A stretch of 64,000 bases of DNA, taken from positions 62,001-126,000 of the forward strand of contig NZ_BCWN01000006.1 of NCBI RefSeq assembly GCF_001592225.1. The letters run 5' to 3'. Positions 1 to 8,583 of this stretch are shown here, piece after piece. The notes beneath the pieces are model-generated. The model was not told the origin of the DNA. It did not search any database and saw only the letters and a list, made by a program, of their open reading frames with translations. Source of the stretch: Castellaniella caeni NBRC 101664. GTDB lineage: Bacteria; Pseudomonadota; Gammaproteobacteria; Burkholderiales; Burkholderiaceae_B. Position 1 is the stretch's first letter; every line of letters starts with the position of its first letter. The position numbers and the translations under genes were made by a program.

Positions 1-1516
1 GCAGGTCGCGCAGAAAGCGCGAACACAGCATGGGCGTCAGCGTGAGCGTGACCACCACCGAAACGGCAATCGTCATGATGACGGTGACGGCAAACTCGCG
101 AAACAGGCGCCCGACGATGCCCCCCATGAGCAGCAGCGGGATGAACACCGCCATGAGCGAGACCGAAATGGAAACGATGGTGAAGCCGATTTCGCGCGCC
201 CCGCGCAGGGCGGCTTCCATGGGTCGCATGCCTTCTTCGACGTGGCGCCAGATGTTTTCCAGCATGACCACGGCGTCATCGACGATGAAGCCCACGGAAA
301 TCGTCAACGCCATGAGCGAGAGGTTGTCCAGGCTGTAGCCCGCCAGATACATGAGGGCAAACGTGCCGAACAGCGCCAGCGGCACCGCTGCGCTGGCGAT
401 CAACGTGCCCGCCACGTTGCGCAGGAACATGAAGATGACCAGCACCACCAGCACGATCGAGAGGATGAGGGTGAACTCGACCTCGTGCACCGAAGCCTGG
501 ATGTTCTGCGTGCGATCGACCAGCGTGCTGACGTGGATGCTGGCCGGCATGGACGCCATGAGCGTGGGCAGCTCGGCGCGGATGCGCGCCACGGTATCGA
601 TGACGTTGGCCCCCGGCTGCTTGGTGATGCCCACCACGAGCGAACGGCCATTGAGGGCCGCATCGCCCTGGGCCGCGGCCTTGCCGGCAAAGGCCCAGGC
701 CGCCTGCTTGGCGTCTTCGGGCCCGTCCACCGCCTGGCCGATGTCGCGGATGCGCACCGGCGCCCCGTTGCGCCAGGCCACGATGGTGTCGTTCCAGGGG
801 TTGGGATCGACGATCTGGTCGTTCGTGTAGATGGTGAAGCTTTGCCTGGCGCCGTCAATGGTGCCCTTGGGCTGGCTCACCGTGGTGGTGGCGATGACCC
901 CCCGGATGGCTTCGAGGTCGAGCCCCAGCGAGGCGATCTTGCGCGGATCGACCTGCACCCGGATGGCGGGCTTCTGCTGGCCGAAGATATTGACCTGCCC
1001 CACCCCATCGACACGCGACAGCTGCTGGGCCAGGATGTTGTCAGTGTAGTCGTTGACCACCGTGATGGGCAGCACGTCCGACTGCACCGACAGGATCAGG
1101 ATGGAAAAGTCGGCCGGATTGATCTTGCGAAAGGTGGGCGGGCTGGGCATGTTCGACGGCAGCTGGCGCGCCGCCGCCGCAATGGCGGTCTGCACGTCCA
1201 GCGCCGCCCCGTCGATGTTGCGATCGAGATCGAACTGCAAGGTGATGCTCGACTGCCCCAGGGCGTTTTGCGAGCTCATCTGCGCCAGCCCCGGGATGGT
1301 GGAAAACTGCCGTTCGAGCGGCTGGGCCACGCTGGTGGCCATGGTCTCGGGGCTGCCGCCGGGCAGCTTGGCCGTCACCTGGATGGTGGGAAAATCCACC
1401 TGCGGCAAAGGCGCCACCGGCAACAGCGGAAATACCGCCAGCCCCAGCAAGAACACGGCGAGGGCCAGCAGCGAAGTGCCGATCGGGCGCTGAATGAAAG
1501 GCTTGGAAATGTCCAT
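1..1516 (-). CDS. RND multidrug efflux permease (MdtB/MdtC-like), N-terminal part
   Basis: Inner-membrane proton-driven pump of the AcrB/MdtB (HAE1) family, which expels drugs through a tripartite complex. The first 505 codons are present and the gene runs off the left edge. The protein opens with DISKPFIQRPIGTSLLALAV, the typical cytoplasmic start and first membrane helix, followed by the porter domain (motif PGGSPETMATSVAQPLERQ near residue 55). A cluster of helices from about residue 335 contains the HAE1-type motif GFIVDDAVVMLENI. It lies 17 bp after its adaptor gene, so the two form one operon. No clear ribosome binding site precedes the ATG. MdtBC-type pumps have two permeases, and a second may lie beyond the edge. 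Confidence 0.93.
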   Translation of the reverse strand, partial: MDISKPFIQRPIGTSLLALAVFLLGLAVFPLLPVAPLPQVDFPTIQVTAKLPGGSPETMATSVAQPLERQFSTIPGLAQMSSQNALGQSSITLQFDLDRNIDGAALDVQTAIAAAARQLPSNMPSPPTFRKINPADFSILILSVQSDVLPITVVNDYTDNILAQQLSRVDGVGQVNIFGQQKPAIRVQVDPRKIASLGLDLEAIRGVIATTTVSQPKGTIDGARQSFTIYTNDQIVDPNPWNDTIVAWRNGAPVRIRDIGQAVDGPEDAKQAAWAFAGKAAAQGDAALNGRSLVVGITKQPGANVIDTVARIRAELPTLMASMPASIHVSTLVDRTQNIQASVHEVEFTLILSIVLVVLVIFMFLRNVAGTLIASAAVPLALFGTFALMYLAGYSLDNLSLMALTISVGFIVDDAVVMLENIWRHVEEGMRPMEAALRGAREIGFTIVSISVSLMAVFIPLLLMGGIVGRLFREFAVTVIMTIAVSVVVTLTLTPMLCSRFLRDL

Positions 1517-1533
1517 GGGCTTGGCGCTCGGGC

Positions 1534-2838
1534 TCAGGAAGCCGCCGGGCGCGGGGCGGCGGCAGGTGCGGCGTCTTCGATTTCAGCCACCCGGGCACCC
1601 GGTTTGAGCTTGTACTGGCCGTCGGTCACCACCCGCTCGCCTTGCGTCAGGCCCTGGGCGACGAGGCTGTGGCCATCTTGCGACACCAGCACGCGCACCG
1701 GCTGTGCGCGCACGCTGTCATCGGCCCCCACGACATAGACGAACAGGCCGCTGGCACTGCGCTGCACGGCGGAATCAGGCACGACCAGCGCGTTTTCATG
1801 ATCGCCCAGGATGAGGCGCACATCGACCGTCTGGCCGGGCCACAGCACATGCCCGGCGTTGTCGAGCCGCGCCTTCAGGCGCAAGGTGGCGCTGCTGGCA
1901 TCGATCTGGTTGTCCACCAGCACCAGCTCGCCCTGGCCCAGCAGACGGTTCTTGCCCTGCTCGAACACCTCGACCCGGATCGGGCCCCGCACTGTGACGT
2001 CCGGGCTTGCGGCTGTGGCGGGCGGCTGCGGTGCCGTGGCATCCGGGCGGGCGGCCACGACGGGCGGCTGCGCCCCCGTGACGTCAGGGCCTTGCCCGGC
2101 GGTGCGCCGCAGGGCCGCCCGCACCTGGGCATACGCGGTGTCGGGCACGGTGAAGCTGACCGCCACGGGGTCGAGCTGGTTGATGACCACGAGCCCCTGC
2201 GTATCGCTGGCCTTGACCAGGTTGCCGGGATCGACCAGCCGGGCCCCCGTGCGCCCCGTGAGGGGAGACAGGATGCGGGTGTAGTCGAGCTGCACCCGGG
2301 CCGCCTGCACCTGGGCGTCGTCGGCCTGCAACGTGGCCTGCAGCGTCGCCACCTGCGCCCGCTGCGTATCGAGCGTCTGGCGGTCGATGGCGGACTGACG
2401 GGCCAGTTCGGTATAGCGTTTGAGATCACGGCGGGCGTTGTCCAGCAGCGCCTGATCGTGAGCTTTTTGCGCCAGCGCCTGGGCCAGCTGGGCTTGCTGG
2501 GCGCGGTCGTCGAGCTGGGCGATCAGCTGCCCCCGGCGCACGGTGTCGCCTTCTTTGAAACCCACCTTTTCAAGCTGGCCGTCGATGCGCGAGCGCACCG
2601 TGACGGTTTCCCAGGCCTGTACCGCCCCCAGCCCCTGCAGCCGCATCGGGACGTTGCGAGCTTGCACCAGCGCCGTGTGTACCCGCACCGGCGCGTCGGC
2701 GCCAGCGGACGCGGGCACCGGGGCTGCCGTCGTGCGGCTGACCCACCAGACGAGCGCGCCCAGCACCAACAGAACCGGCAGACCAACAAACAACAGGGAG
2801 CGACGCACAGAAGACATGGTGAGAAGGGTCAAATTCAT
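1534..2838 (-). CDS. RND efflux periplasmic adaptor subunit (membrane fusion protein, MdtA-like)
   Basis: HlyD/AcrA-family adaptor that links the inner-membrane RND pump to an outer-membrane channel. The 434-residue protein has an N-terminal membrane anchor (FVGLPVLLVLGALVWW near residue 17), a biotinyl-lipoyl half (VRSRIDGQLEKVGFKEGDTV), an alpha-helical hairpin rich in Ala and Gln (residues about 105-165) and a beta-barrel C-terminal half. A Pro/Ala/Thr-rich insertion near residues 240-275 is unlike most MdtA proteins. The start could be residue 8 (MSSVRRSLL, 2817), and neither ATG has a good Shine-Dalgarno sequence. The permease follows 17 bp downstream. Confidence 0.92.
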   Translation of the reverse strand: MNLTLLTMSSVRRSLLFVGLPVLLVLGALVWWVSRTTAAPVPASAGADAPVRVHTALVQARNVPMRLQGLGAVQAWETVTVRSRIDGQLEKVGFKEGDTVRRGQLIAQLDDRAQQAQLAQALAQKAHDQALLDNARRDLKRYTELARQSAIDRQTLDTQRAQVATLQATLQADDAQVQAARVQLDYTRILSPLTGRTGARLVDPGNLVKASDTQGLVVINQLDPVAVSFTVPDTAYAQVRAALRRTAGQGPDVTGAQPPVVAARPDATAPQPPATAASPDVTVRGPIRVEVFEQGKNRLLGQGELVLVDNQIDASSATLRLKARLDNAGHVLWPGQTVDVRLILGDHENALVVPDSAVQRSASGLFVYVVGADDSVRAQPVRVLVSQDGHSLVAQGLTQGERVVTDGQYKLKPGARVAEIEDAAPAAAPRPAAS

Positions 2839-2950
2839 TCACCGCAACGGGCGCGGCATCCTGTGCGAGTATACGAAAAAGCATGGCGCAGAAAATGGAG
2901 GAATTATGTACATACGGCCTGGCCCATCGCCCACCGCCAAACGGCACACT

Positions 2951-2992
2951 CAAAGCAAAGGGCCGCCCCAAATGGAGCGGCCCTTTGCTTTG
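2951..2992. terminator. Rho-independent terminator downstream of the phasin gene
   Basis: A perfect 16-bp inverted repeat (arms 2951-2966 and 2977-2992) with a 10-nt loop. Its GC core is followed by TTTGCTTTG in either direction, the style of a bidirectional terminator. It sits 45 bp past the phasin stop. Confidence 0.8.
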
Positions 2993-3036
2993 GCCTGTCG
3001 GCGATGCCGGGCAGATGCCCGGCACGACTCAGCAGC

Positions 3037-3609
3037 TTAGTTGCTGGCGCGCGCGGCGCGCGGGGCAGCCTTGGCGGCCTTGGACACGTCGGCGGCAGCC
3101 TTCAACGTGGCGTTGGTGGCCGCGGCGAAGTTGGACTCGGCGGCGCTGGCAGCCTGGCGGGCGGCCTTGGCGGCGGATTCGTAGGCGTTGGTGGCCGTGG
3201 CCAGCGACGACTTCAGCAGGGCGACCGCGCCTTCGGAACCCGTGGGGGCATTGCGGGCGAATTGTTCGACCACTTCGGACACGCGATCCTGGCCTTGCGA
3301 CAGTTGGGCTTCAGCCAGCTTGCTGAGTTCGCCATGCACGTTGGACAGGATTTCGTAGACGTCCTTGCCATAGGCGACGGCTTGCTCGGGACGCACCAGC
3401 GCCGAGGTGAAGGCCAGCAGCTCTTGCGCGTCTTTCAGTTCGACGGCTTCTTGCGACTTTTGCGCGGCATCTTCGAAGACAGCCTTGGTGGCCTTCAGGT
3501 TCAGGTCGACCAGCTTTTCAAAGCCGCTGAAGAACGTGCCTTGCACGGCAAGAATGTTGTCGATGACGGCCTTTTGCGAGGCCAGCAGGGATTGGGTGTT
3601 TGCGCTCAT
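3037..3609 (-). CDS. phaP: Phasin family protein (polyhydroxyalkanoate granule-associated)
   Basis: Small amphipathic protein that coats polyhydroxyalkanoate granules and limits their size. The 190-residue sequence fits the phasin_2 type: a helical protein beginning MSANTQSLLASQKAVIDNIL, a phasin core (FEKLVDLNLKATKAVFEDAA), and an Ala/Lys-rich C-terminal tail (about residues 150-190) typical of Burkholderiales phasins. The ATG is preceded by AGGAG, and a near-consensus sigma-70 promoter and a strong terminator bracket the gene. It is therefore a monocistronic, probably highly expressed unit. Confidence 0.95.
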   Translation of the reverse strand: MSANTQSLLASQKAVIDNILAVQGTFFSGFEKLVDLNLKATKAVFEDAAQKSQEAVELKDAQELLAFTSALVRPEQAVAYGKDVYEILSNVHGELSKLAEAQLSQGQDRVSEVVEQFARNAPTGSEGAVALLKSSLATATNAYESAAKAARQAASAAESNFAAATNATLKAAADVSKAAKAAPRAARASN

Positions 3610-3695
3610 GATGACTCCTGAATGGGTAGAAGGCTCTGAGGCATCACGCCTTTACCTTCTTTGCTGCTCGCACGATGCTGCAGCGCACAAATCAA

Positions 3696-3723
3696 ATTAT
3701 AGAGGAAAGAAACCCCAGGTCAA
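3696..3723 (-). promoter_or_regulatory. Sigma-70 promoter of the phasin gene
   Basis: Read on the minus strand, TTGACC (3718-3723) and TATAAT (3696-3701) are separated by 16 bp. This is the best-looking promoter in the window, and it lies 86 bp before the phasin ATG. Confidence 0.85.
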
Positions 3724-3729
3724 GCATTT

Positions 3730-3746
3730 TTGTTGCAACGCAACAA
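3730..3746. promoter_or_regulatory. Inverted repeat abutting the phasin promoter (candidate operator)
   Basis: Perfect 7-bp arms TTGTTGC and GCAACAA with a 3-nt spacer, placed 6 bp upstream of the -35 box. PhaR-type repressors of PHA genes recognise TGC/GCA-containing sites, so PhaR is one candidate. The identity is inferred. Confidence 0.5.
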
Positions 3747-3870
3747 TTCAAACGGTGACAGCGGCTTGAACAGCCCGAATCATGCGGCGGGCGCAACACG
3801 CCGCGCAGGCATCGGCACCAACGCCAGCGCCAGCGCGGAACACGAGCCGCCCGCCGGGCGATCGTCGCGC

Positions 3871-3894
3871 CTAGTGCGGCGCCTAATGCGGCGC
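3871..3894 (-). repeat. 12-bp tandem duplication over the iclR-family stop codon
   Basis: Two copies of a 12-mer, CTAGTGCGGCGC (3871-3882) and CTAATGCGGCGC (3883-3894), differ by one base. Each carries an in-frame stop for the upstream gene, so the last codons and the stop are duplicated. Confidence 0.75.
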
Positions 3895-4728
3895 CTCGTA
3901 GCCCAGGGCTTCGGAAATGCTGCTGGTGGCGGACATCAGCAGGGGAATCCAGTCGTCGCGCATGCGTTCGGCGGGCGCGGACAGCGACAGCCCGGCCAGC
4001 AGCGTGCCGCCGTCGTCGTAGACGCCCGCGGCAATGCAGCGCACGCCCAGTTCGAGTTCTTCGTTGTCGCGCGAATAGCCATGCCGCCGCACCAGTGCGA
4101 GTTCGCGTTCGAGCTGGTCAAGCTGCGTGATGCTGTTGCGCGTATTGCCCGACAGGCCGGTGCGCATGGCGTAGCTGCGCACTGCGCGCGCATCCCAGGT
4201 GGCCAGAAAGAGCTTGCCCGTGGAGGTGAGATGCAGTGGCGCGCGGCCCCCGATGGCGCGCACGACCTGCATGCCCGAGCGTTCGCTCCAGGCACGCTCG
4301 ATGTAGACGATCTCGTCGCCCTGGGCGAGCGACAGGTTGACCGTCTGCCCCGTCTGGCGGTGCAGCTCGCGCATGGGGCCCATCGAGGCGGCGCGCACGT
4401 CCAGGCGCCCCTTCACCAGCGAGCCCAGTTCGAGCAGGCGCATGCCCAGCCGATACAGGCCGCTATCGACCCGCTCGACGTAGCGCCCGACGGCCAGGTC
4501 GGCCAGAATGCGGTGCGTGGTGGAGGCGTGCAGACCCGTGGCGGCGGCCAGGTCTTTGAGCGCGACGGGGTCGCGCTGCCCGGCCAACACGTCGAGAATG
4601 CGCATGGCGCGGTCGAGCACCTGAATGGTGACCGTGTTTTGGTCACCCACCAGAGCTGCGCCGGCCAAAGCCGAGTGTTGCGAGGAGAGAGAACTTGAAG
4701 TACGCGCCATCAGTTTGAATTGCTGCAT
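3883..4728 (-). CDS. IclR family transcriptional regulator
   Basis: Cytoplasmic DNA-binding regulator of the IclR family, whose members usually control catabolic or transport operons for small organic acids. Of 281 residues, about 37-95 form the winged HTH (VLDRAMRILDVLAG, then LKDLAAATGLHASTTHRILADL). From about 110 to the end is the ligand-binding domain, with typical motifs including TGQTVNLSL and RAPLHLTSTGKLFLA. The N-terminal 30 residues are variable and Ser-rich, and the start could be residue 7 at 4710. It stands alone between phasin and cinA-like genes, so the target is not evident. A partial palindrome just upstream suggests autoregulation. Confidence 0.93.
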   Translation of the reverse strand: MQQFKLMARTSSSLSSQHSALAGAALVGDQNTVTIQVLDRAMRILDVLAGQRDPVALKDLAAATGLHASTTHRILADLAVGRYVERVDSGLYRLGMRLLELGSLVKGRLDVRAASMGPMRELHRQTGQTVNLSLAQGDEIVYIERAWSERSGMQVVRAIGGRAPLHLTSTGKLFLATWDARAVRSYAMRTGLSGNTRNSITQLDQLERELALVRRHGYSRDNEELELGVRCIAAGVYDDGGTLLAGLSLSAPAERMRDDWIPLLMSATSSISEALGYEAPH

Positions 4729-4744
4729 TGCTGCATTGCCACAA

Positions 4745-4759
4745 TTCCATATTATGAAA
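4745..4759. promoter_or_regulatory. Imperfect palindrome upstream of the iclR-family gene
   Basis: Arms TTCCATA and TATGAAA (6 of 7 bases complementary, 1-nt spacer) start 17 bp before the regulator ATG. The TTYCA/TGRAA style is common for IclR-family operators, so this is a candidate autoregulatory site. Confidence 0.4.
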
Positions 4760-4890
4760 ATCTATTCCTGATGGCAAGCAGTTCGGCGGTGATCCGCCCT
4801 GTTTTTTGCAAAATTTCTTGAACACCAGGGCACCGCCGCGTCCGCCACGGCGGGACGGCCCAGGCCCCGCCACAGCGAGTCCAGGCGGCG

Positions 4891-5745
4891 TCAGGCGGGC
4901 GGACTGAGGCGCCCGCCCAGGGACAGCACCTGCTCGCGCAGCCATTCAAGTGCCTGTGCCGCGGCTTCGGGCGCCCCCTTGACCCCCAGTTCGATATGCG
5001 GATGCCCGCCTGAATCGCCCACGTTGGGCAGGCTGAAGGCGTGGATGCCCGCCCAGCGCTGTTCAAGCGTCTCGAGTGCGGGCGTGATGCGCGACTCGGG
5101 CAGCCCGAAGACCAGGAACGAGTGCTCGACGCGGGCCTCGCGGTGGTGCCACTGGGCGTAGCGCGTATCGAGCGTCCAGGCCATCATGGGATGGGCCATC
5201 ACCGGAAAGCCGGGCATGAAGCTGTGGTTATGGATGTAGAACCCTGGAATGCGGTTGTACACATTGGGAATGATCTCGGCGCCCACCGGAAACACGCCCA
5301 TCTGCAGGCGCTGCTGGTTTTCGGGAGTGGACATGTCGGCACTGCCCTGCCCCTTGGCCGCCATCTCGGCGCAGCGCTCGCCAATGAGGCGCTCAGCCTC
5401 GGGGTGCAGCGCCAGGCCTACTCCCAGCGCGCGCGCCGCGGCCTGGCGGGTGCGGTCGTCGGGCGTCGCGCCGATGCCGCCGCAGCAAAAGACGATGTCC
5501 GGGGTGGCGAAACTGCGCCGCAAGCAGGCTACGATGTCGTCCTCGTCGTCCGAAATGAACTCGGCGGCCTGCAGCCGCATGCCGCGCGCCTGCAGCAGCT
5601 CGATCAGCTTGCTGAAGTGCTTGTCCTGGCGCCGCCCCGAGAGCAGTTCGTCGCCGATGGCAATGAGGCGCACGCGCGGCATCGAGCCGGGCGCGGCAGC
5701 GGGCGTCGAAGCGGAGGTTGCGGTGGATTGGGCGGAAGTCATCAT
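4891..5745 (-). CDS. CinA/MoaB-type molybdopterin-binding domain protein
   Basis: Protein of the MoCF_biosynth fold, annotated in relatives as competence/damage-inducible protein A or molybdopterin-binding protein. The biochemical role of these stand-alone proteins is not well defined. After a Ser/Thr/Ala-rich start, RVRLIAIGDELLSGRRQD (near residue 26) opens the domain, and GGIGATPDDRTRQAAARALG gives the nucleotide/cofactor loop. At 284 residues it lacks the C-terminal nicotinamide-nucleotide amidase domain of full-length CinA. AAGGA lies ahead of the ATG, and the gene follows the EI24 gene by 7 bp in one operon. Confidence 0.88.
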   Translation of the reverse strand: MMTSAQSTATSASTPAAAPGSMPRVRLIAIGDELLSGRRQDKHFSKLIELLQARGMRLQAAEFISDDEDDIVACLRRSFATPDIVFCCGGIGATPDDRTRQAAARALGVGLALHPEAERLIGERCAEMAAKGQGSADMSTPENQQRLQMGVFPVGAEIIPNVYNRIPGFYIHNHSFMPGFPVMAHPMMAWTLDTRYAQWHHREARVEHSFLVFGLPESRITPALETLEQRWAGIHAFSLPNVGDSGGHPHIELGVKGAPEAAAQALEWLREQVLSLGGRLSPPA

Positions 5746-5752
5746 GCAGTCC

Positions 5753-6544
5753 TTACAGATCGATCACGGTTTCGGCGCGCAGGCGGCCAATGGCATCCAG
5801 GCAGAAGTGCGCATACACCAGTGCCGAAAAGACCGGCATCACCAGCCAGAACAGGGGAATGAGGTTGATCACCGCCAGGCAGGCGGCCAGCAGCCAGAGC
5901 TGCCGGTTATGGCGGCGCCACAGCAGGCGGCGCTCGGCGGGGCTGGCATGTTCGATCATGGCATCGACCCGCAACATGCGATTGAGGGCGAACGCCCACC
6001 AGAACACCGGCAAGACGAGCGCCATGGGTGGAATCAGCCACAACGGCATGGTGAAAAACCAGCCCAGGCAGAACAGCACCCCCACCCAGATGGCGTTCCA
6101 GGTGCCCAGCGCCGTGGCGTTCTGCCCCTGGCGGCTGAGCCCCGCGTAATTGCGCTTTTCGAGGTGGTGCAGCACGATGGGCATGACAAAGATGGCCGCG
6201 ATGCCCAGCCCGACGATGCCCGCCATGGGCAGCAGCAGGCCGGCGGCCATCAGGGGCACCAGCCACAGCTTGAGCGAGAACAGCCCGACGGCCACCAGCC
6301 AGCCGTCCAGGGTGTTGAACATGCCCCAGGAAGACGCCTCGGAATCGAGCCAGCCGGTCAGCGGCGTCCAGAAAAACCACAACAGCACCACCGCCCCCAG
6401 AAAGGCGATGATGAAAGGCAGGAACAGGGCGGCGATCATGCGCGGGTGCAGCTGGCTGGCCGCGGCGCGCCGGAAGGCCTGGGCCACCAGGGCCAGGCCG
6501 TTGGGGGCATGGGAGGATCGAAGCGCGAGATCTTGATGGCTCAT
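5753..6544 (-). CDS. EI24 domain-containing (CysZ-like) membrane protein
   Basis: Integral membrane protein of the EI24 (etoposide-induced 2.4/CysZ-like) family; some members are sulfate permeases, but the substrate here is unknown. The 263-residue protein has several hydrophobic helices, for example FLPFIIAFLGAVVLLWFFW near residue 42, AGIVGLGIAAIFVMPIVL near 130, and a C-terminal pair near 210-245. The typical EI24 motif around FWWAFALNRMLRVDA is present. No cysteine or sulfur genes are near, so a sulfate role is not supported by context. It is transcribed with the downstream cinA-like gene. Confidence 0.85.
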   Translation of the reverse strand: MSHQDLALRSSHAPNGLALVAQAFRRAAASQLHPRMIAALFLPFIIAFLGAVVLLWFFWTPLTGWLDSEASSWGMFNTLDGWLVAVGLFSLKLWLVPLMAAGLLLPMAGIVGLGIAAIFVMPIVLHHLEKRNYAGLSRQGQNATALGTWNAIWVGVLFCLGWFFTMPLWLIPPMALVLPVFWWAFALNRMLRVDAMIEHASPAERRLLWRRHNRQLWLLAACLAVINLIPLFWLVMPVFSALVYAHFCLDAIGRLRAETVIDL

Positions 6545-6613
6545 GCGAAACGGCGACCGTAAAAGACAGTTTTTATACTATAGCCCTTCGATGTCCCCGG
6601 ATGCGCCTTGCCC

Positions 6614-6994
6614 ATGGAACTCTACAACCCCCACACCGACCTCGCCGCCCTGCGCGCCCGCCTGGCGCAAGACCAGGGTCGGCGCGTCGTCTGCTACTGC
6701 GCGGCCTGGTGCCGCACCTGCGACGCCTACCAGCCCGCCTTGCGCGATCTGGCGGCGCGCATGCCCGACTGGACGTTCATCTGGGTGGACGTCGAGGACG
6801 CGCCCGACTGGCTGGGCGATGAAGAAGTCGAGAATTTTCCCACCGTGCTGGTGCAAGACCGCGAAGGCACCCGCTTCTGGGGGGTTCAATTGCCCTATAT
6901 CGAGCACCTGCTGCGTCTGCTCGAAGGGGCGACGCGCCTGCCCGCGACAGACACGGGGCCAGGTCGTATCGACACGCTGGCCCAGGCCGAATAA
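6614..6994 (+). CDS. Thioredoxin family protein
   Basis: Small thioredoxin-fold protein of 126 residues with the redox motif WCRTC near residue 35 (usual form WCxxC) after a beta strand (RRVVCYCAAWC). Conserved thioredoxin features follow: the cis-proline segment NFPTVLV near residue 78, and FWGVQLPYIEHLLRLLEG at the end. No signal peptide is present, so a cytoplasmic role is expected. I chose the ATG at 6614; a TTG at 6608 is in frame. The gene diverges from the EI24 gene, and a TATACT -10-like element lies at 6574-6579 in the 69-bp gap. Confidence 0.85.
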   Translation: MELYNPHTDLAALRARLAQDQGRRVVCYCAAWCRTCDAYQPALRDLAARMPDWTFIWVDVEDAPDWLGDEEVENFPTVLVQDREGTRFWGVQLPYIEHLLRLLEGATRLPATDTGPGRIDTLAQAE

Positions 6995-7083
6995 AAGCCC
7001 AGCCGAACCGGACACAGCGCTCAAATCAGACGCAAGCCCGATAAGGCACGGCGCGCCCAGGATGATGCGCCCCGCTGCCGGAT

Positions 7084-8460
7084 TCAGGCTGGTTTGCGGC
7101 CGCCGCCCAGCAGCACCCCGACGGGGCGGCGAGCGGACACGAGCCGGGTCTCGGGCGTCGCCACCGGCGCCGTCGATGGCGAGGGTTCGTAGGGCTTGGT
7201 GAAGAAGTCGTCGAGCGGGGCCTCGGGGGCCTGCCAACGCGAACGGCCGGTGCGATGTTCGGCCAGACGGCGGCGCGGCGGACGCGGCACGTCGAGCTCG
7301 CCGCGCGGAATCTTCGTCTTGATGAGTTTTTCGATGTCGAGCAGGTAGCGCTCTTCGTCGGGCGAGAAGAAGGCAATGGCCTCGCCCTGGGCGCCCGCGC
7401 GGCCCGTGCGGCCGATGCGGTGCACGTAGTCTTCGGGGTTGCGCGGCAGGTCGTAGTTGATGACGCACGGAATGCCCGCGACATCCAGGCCACGGGCCGC
7501 CACGTCAGTGGCCACCAGCACTTCGAGCGTGCCTTCCTTGAAGGCTTCGAGCGCCTTCATGCGTTCGATCTGCGACTTGTTGCCGTGGATGGATTCGGCG
7601 CGCACGCCGTCTTGTTCAAGCTGGCGCGCGAGGCGGCTGCAGCCCAGCTTGGTGTTGGAAAACACGATGACCTGGCTGAGCTGGCGGGATTTGACCAGAT
7701 GCACCACGGCATGGCGCTTGGCATCGCCTTCGAGGGGATAGGCGATCTGGCTGACGGTATCGGCCGTGGCATTGGGCCGGGCGACTTCGACCTCGACTGG
7801 ATTGCGCAGGAAACTGCGCCCGAGTTTGCGGATTTCGGGGCTGAAGGTGGCCGAGAACAGCAGGCCCTGGCGCCCCGGCGGCAGCAGGCGCATGATGCGG
7901 TCGAGATCGGGCAGAAACCCCATGTCGAGCATGCGGTCGGCTTCGTCGAGCACCAGGATGCCGACCTGGCCCAGGTTGACGTTGCGCTGTTCGACGTGGT
8001 CGAGCAGGCGCCCCGGCGTGGCGATGAGGATTTCGCAGCCCTGGCGCAGCGCCTCTTTTTGCGGGCGGATGTCCACGCCACCGAAGACCACGGCGGCGCG
8101 CAGCGGCACGAACTGGCTGTAACGCTGCACGTTCTCGTGGATTTGATCAGCCAGCTCGCGGGTGGGCGTGAGAATGAGCGCGCGCACGGGGTGGCGGGCG
8201 GGCGAGGCACTGTTGCTGGCAAACGGCATCAGGCGATGCAGGATGGGCAGGGAAAACGCGGCGGTCTTGCCGGTGCCCGTTTGCGCCGCGCCCATGACGT
8301 CGCGCCCGGTGAGCGCGATGGGAATCGCCTTGGCCTGAATGGGGGTTGCCGACACGTAGCCGGTGGCCTCGATAGCCTGCATGATGCCCGGGTGCAGGCC
8401 AAACTGGCTAAACGGCACGGGCTGTTCAGCTGTGGAGTCTTGGGGGGTGGATTCGGTCAT
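7084..8460 (-). CDS. rhlE: DEAD-box ATP-dependent RNA helicase (RhlE type)
   Basis: RNA helicase that remodels ribosomal or messenger RNA. All DEAD-box motifs are visible: a Q motif (FSQFGLHPGIMQAI), motif I AQTGTGKT at residues 59-66, Ia PTRELA, DEAD, SAT, and the C-terminal HRIGRTGRAG. The basic tail (residues about 385-458, Pro/Arg-rich) is typical of RhlE-like proteins. I start at 8460 (MTESTPQDS) rather than the upstream in-frame ATG at 8502, because the extra 14 residues lie outside the family fold. It is divergent from ilvE. RhlE paralogues are common in this order, so the exact orthology is uncertain. Confidence 0.92.
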   Translation of the reverse strand: MTESTPQDSTAEQPVPFSQFGLHPGIMQAIEATGYVSATPIQAKAIPIALTGRDVMGAAQTGTGKTAAFSLPILHRLMPFASNSASPARHPVRALILTPTRELADQIHENVQRYSQFVPLRAAVVFGGVDIRPQKEALRQGCEILIATPGRLLDHVEQRNVNLGQVGILVLDEADRMLDMGFLPDLDRIMRLLPPGRQGLLFSATFSPEIRKLGRSFLRNPVEVEVARPNATADTVSQIAYPLEGDAKRHAVVHLVKSRQLSQVIVFSNTKLGCSRLARQLEQDGVRAESIHGNKSQIERMKALEAFKEGTLEVLVATDVAARGLDVAGIPCVINYDLPRNPEDYVHRIGRTGRAGAQGEAIAFFSPDEERYLLDIEKLIKTKIPRGELDVPRPPRRRLAEHRTGRSRWQAPEAPLDDFFTKPYEPSPSTAPVATPETRLVSARRPVGVLLGGGRKPA

Positions 8461-8583
8461 TCGTCGTAGTAGAGCACGGGCGCCAGAATGGGCCGCGTGC
8501 ATTCATGATCCGTGTATTTTAACGTGCAACGCCCGAAGGCGGGCAATTGGTACAATGAGAGACCAATATTCTGGGAGACGGCA

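Noticed and set aside
1-1516. Possible frameshift in the RND permease because short frames overlap it
   Set aside because: Reading from 1516 to the edge gives one uninterrupted frame with RND motifs in order.
1642-3621. Plus-strand open frame of 659 codons across the RND adaptor and phasin
   Set aside because: It spans two genes, a terminator and a promoter on the other strand, and has no recognisable domain.
8512-8583. Longer ilvE start at 8512
   Set aside because: GGGAGA before 8584 and the family N-terminus place the start at 8584; the upstream codons overlap the likely promoter.
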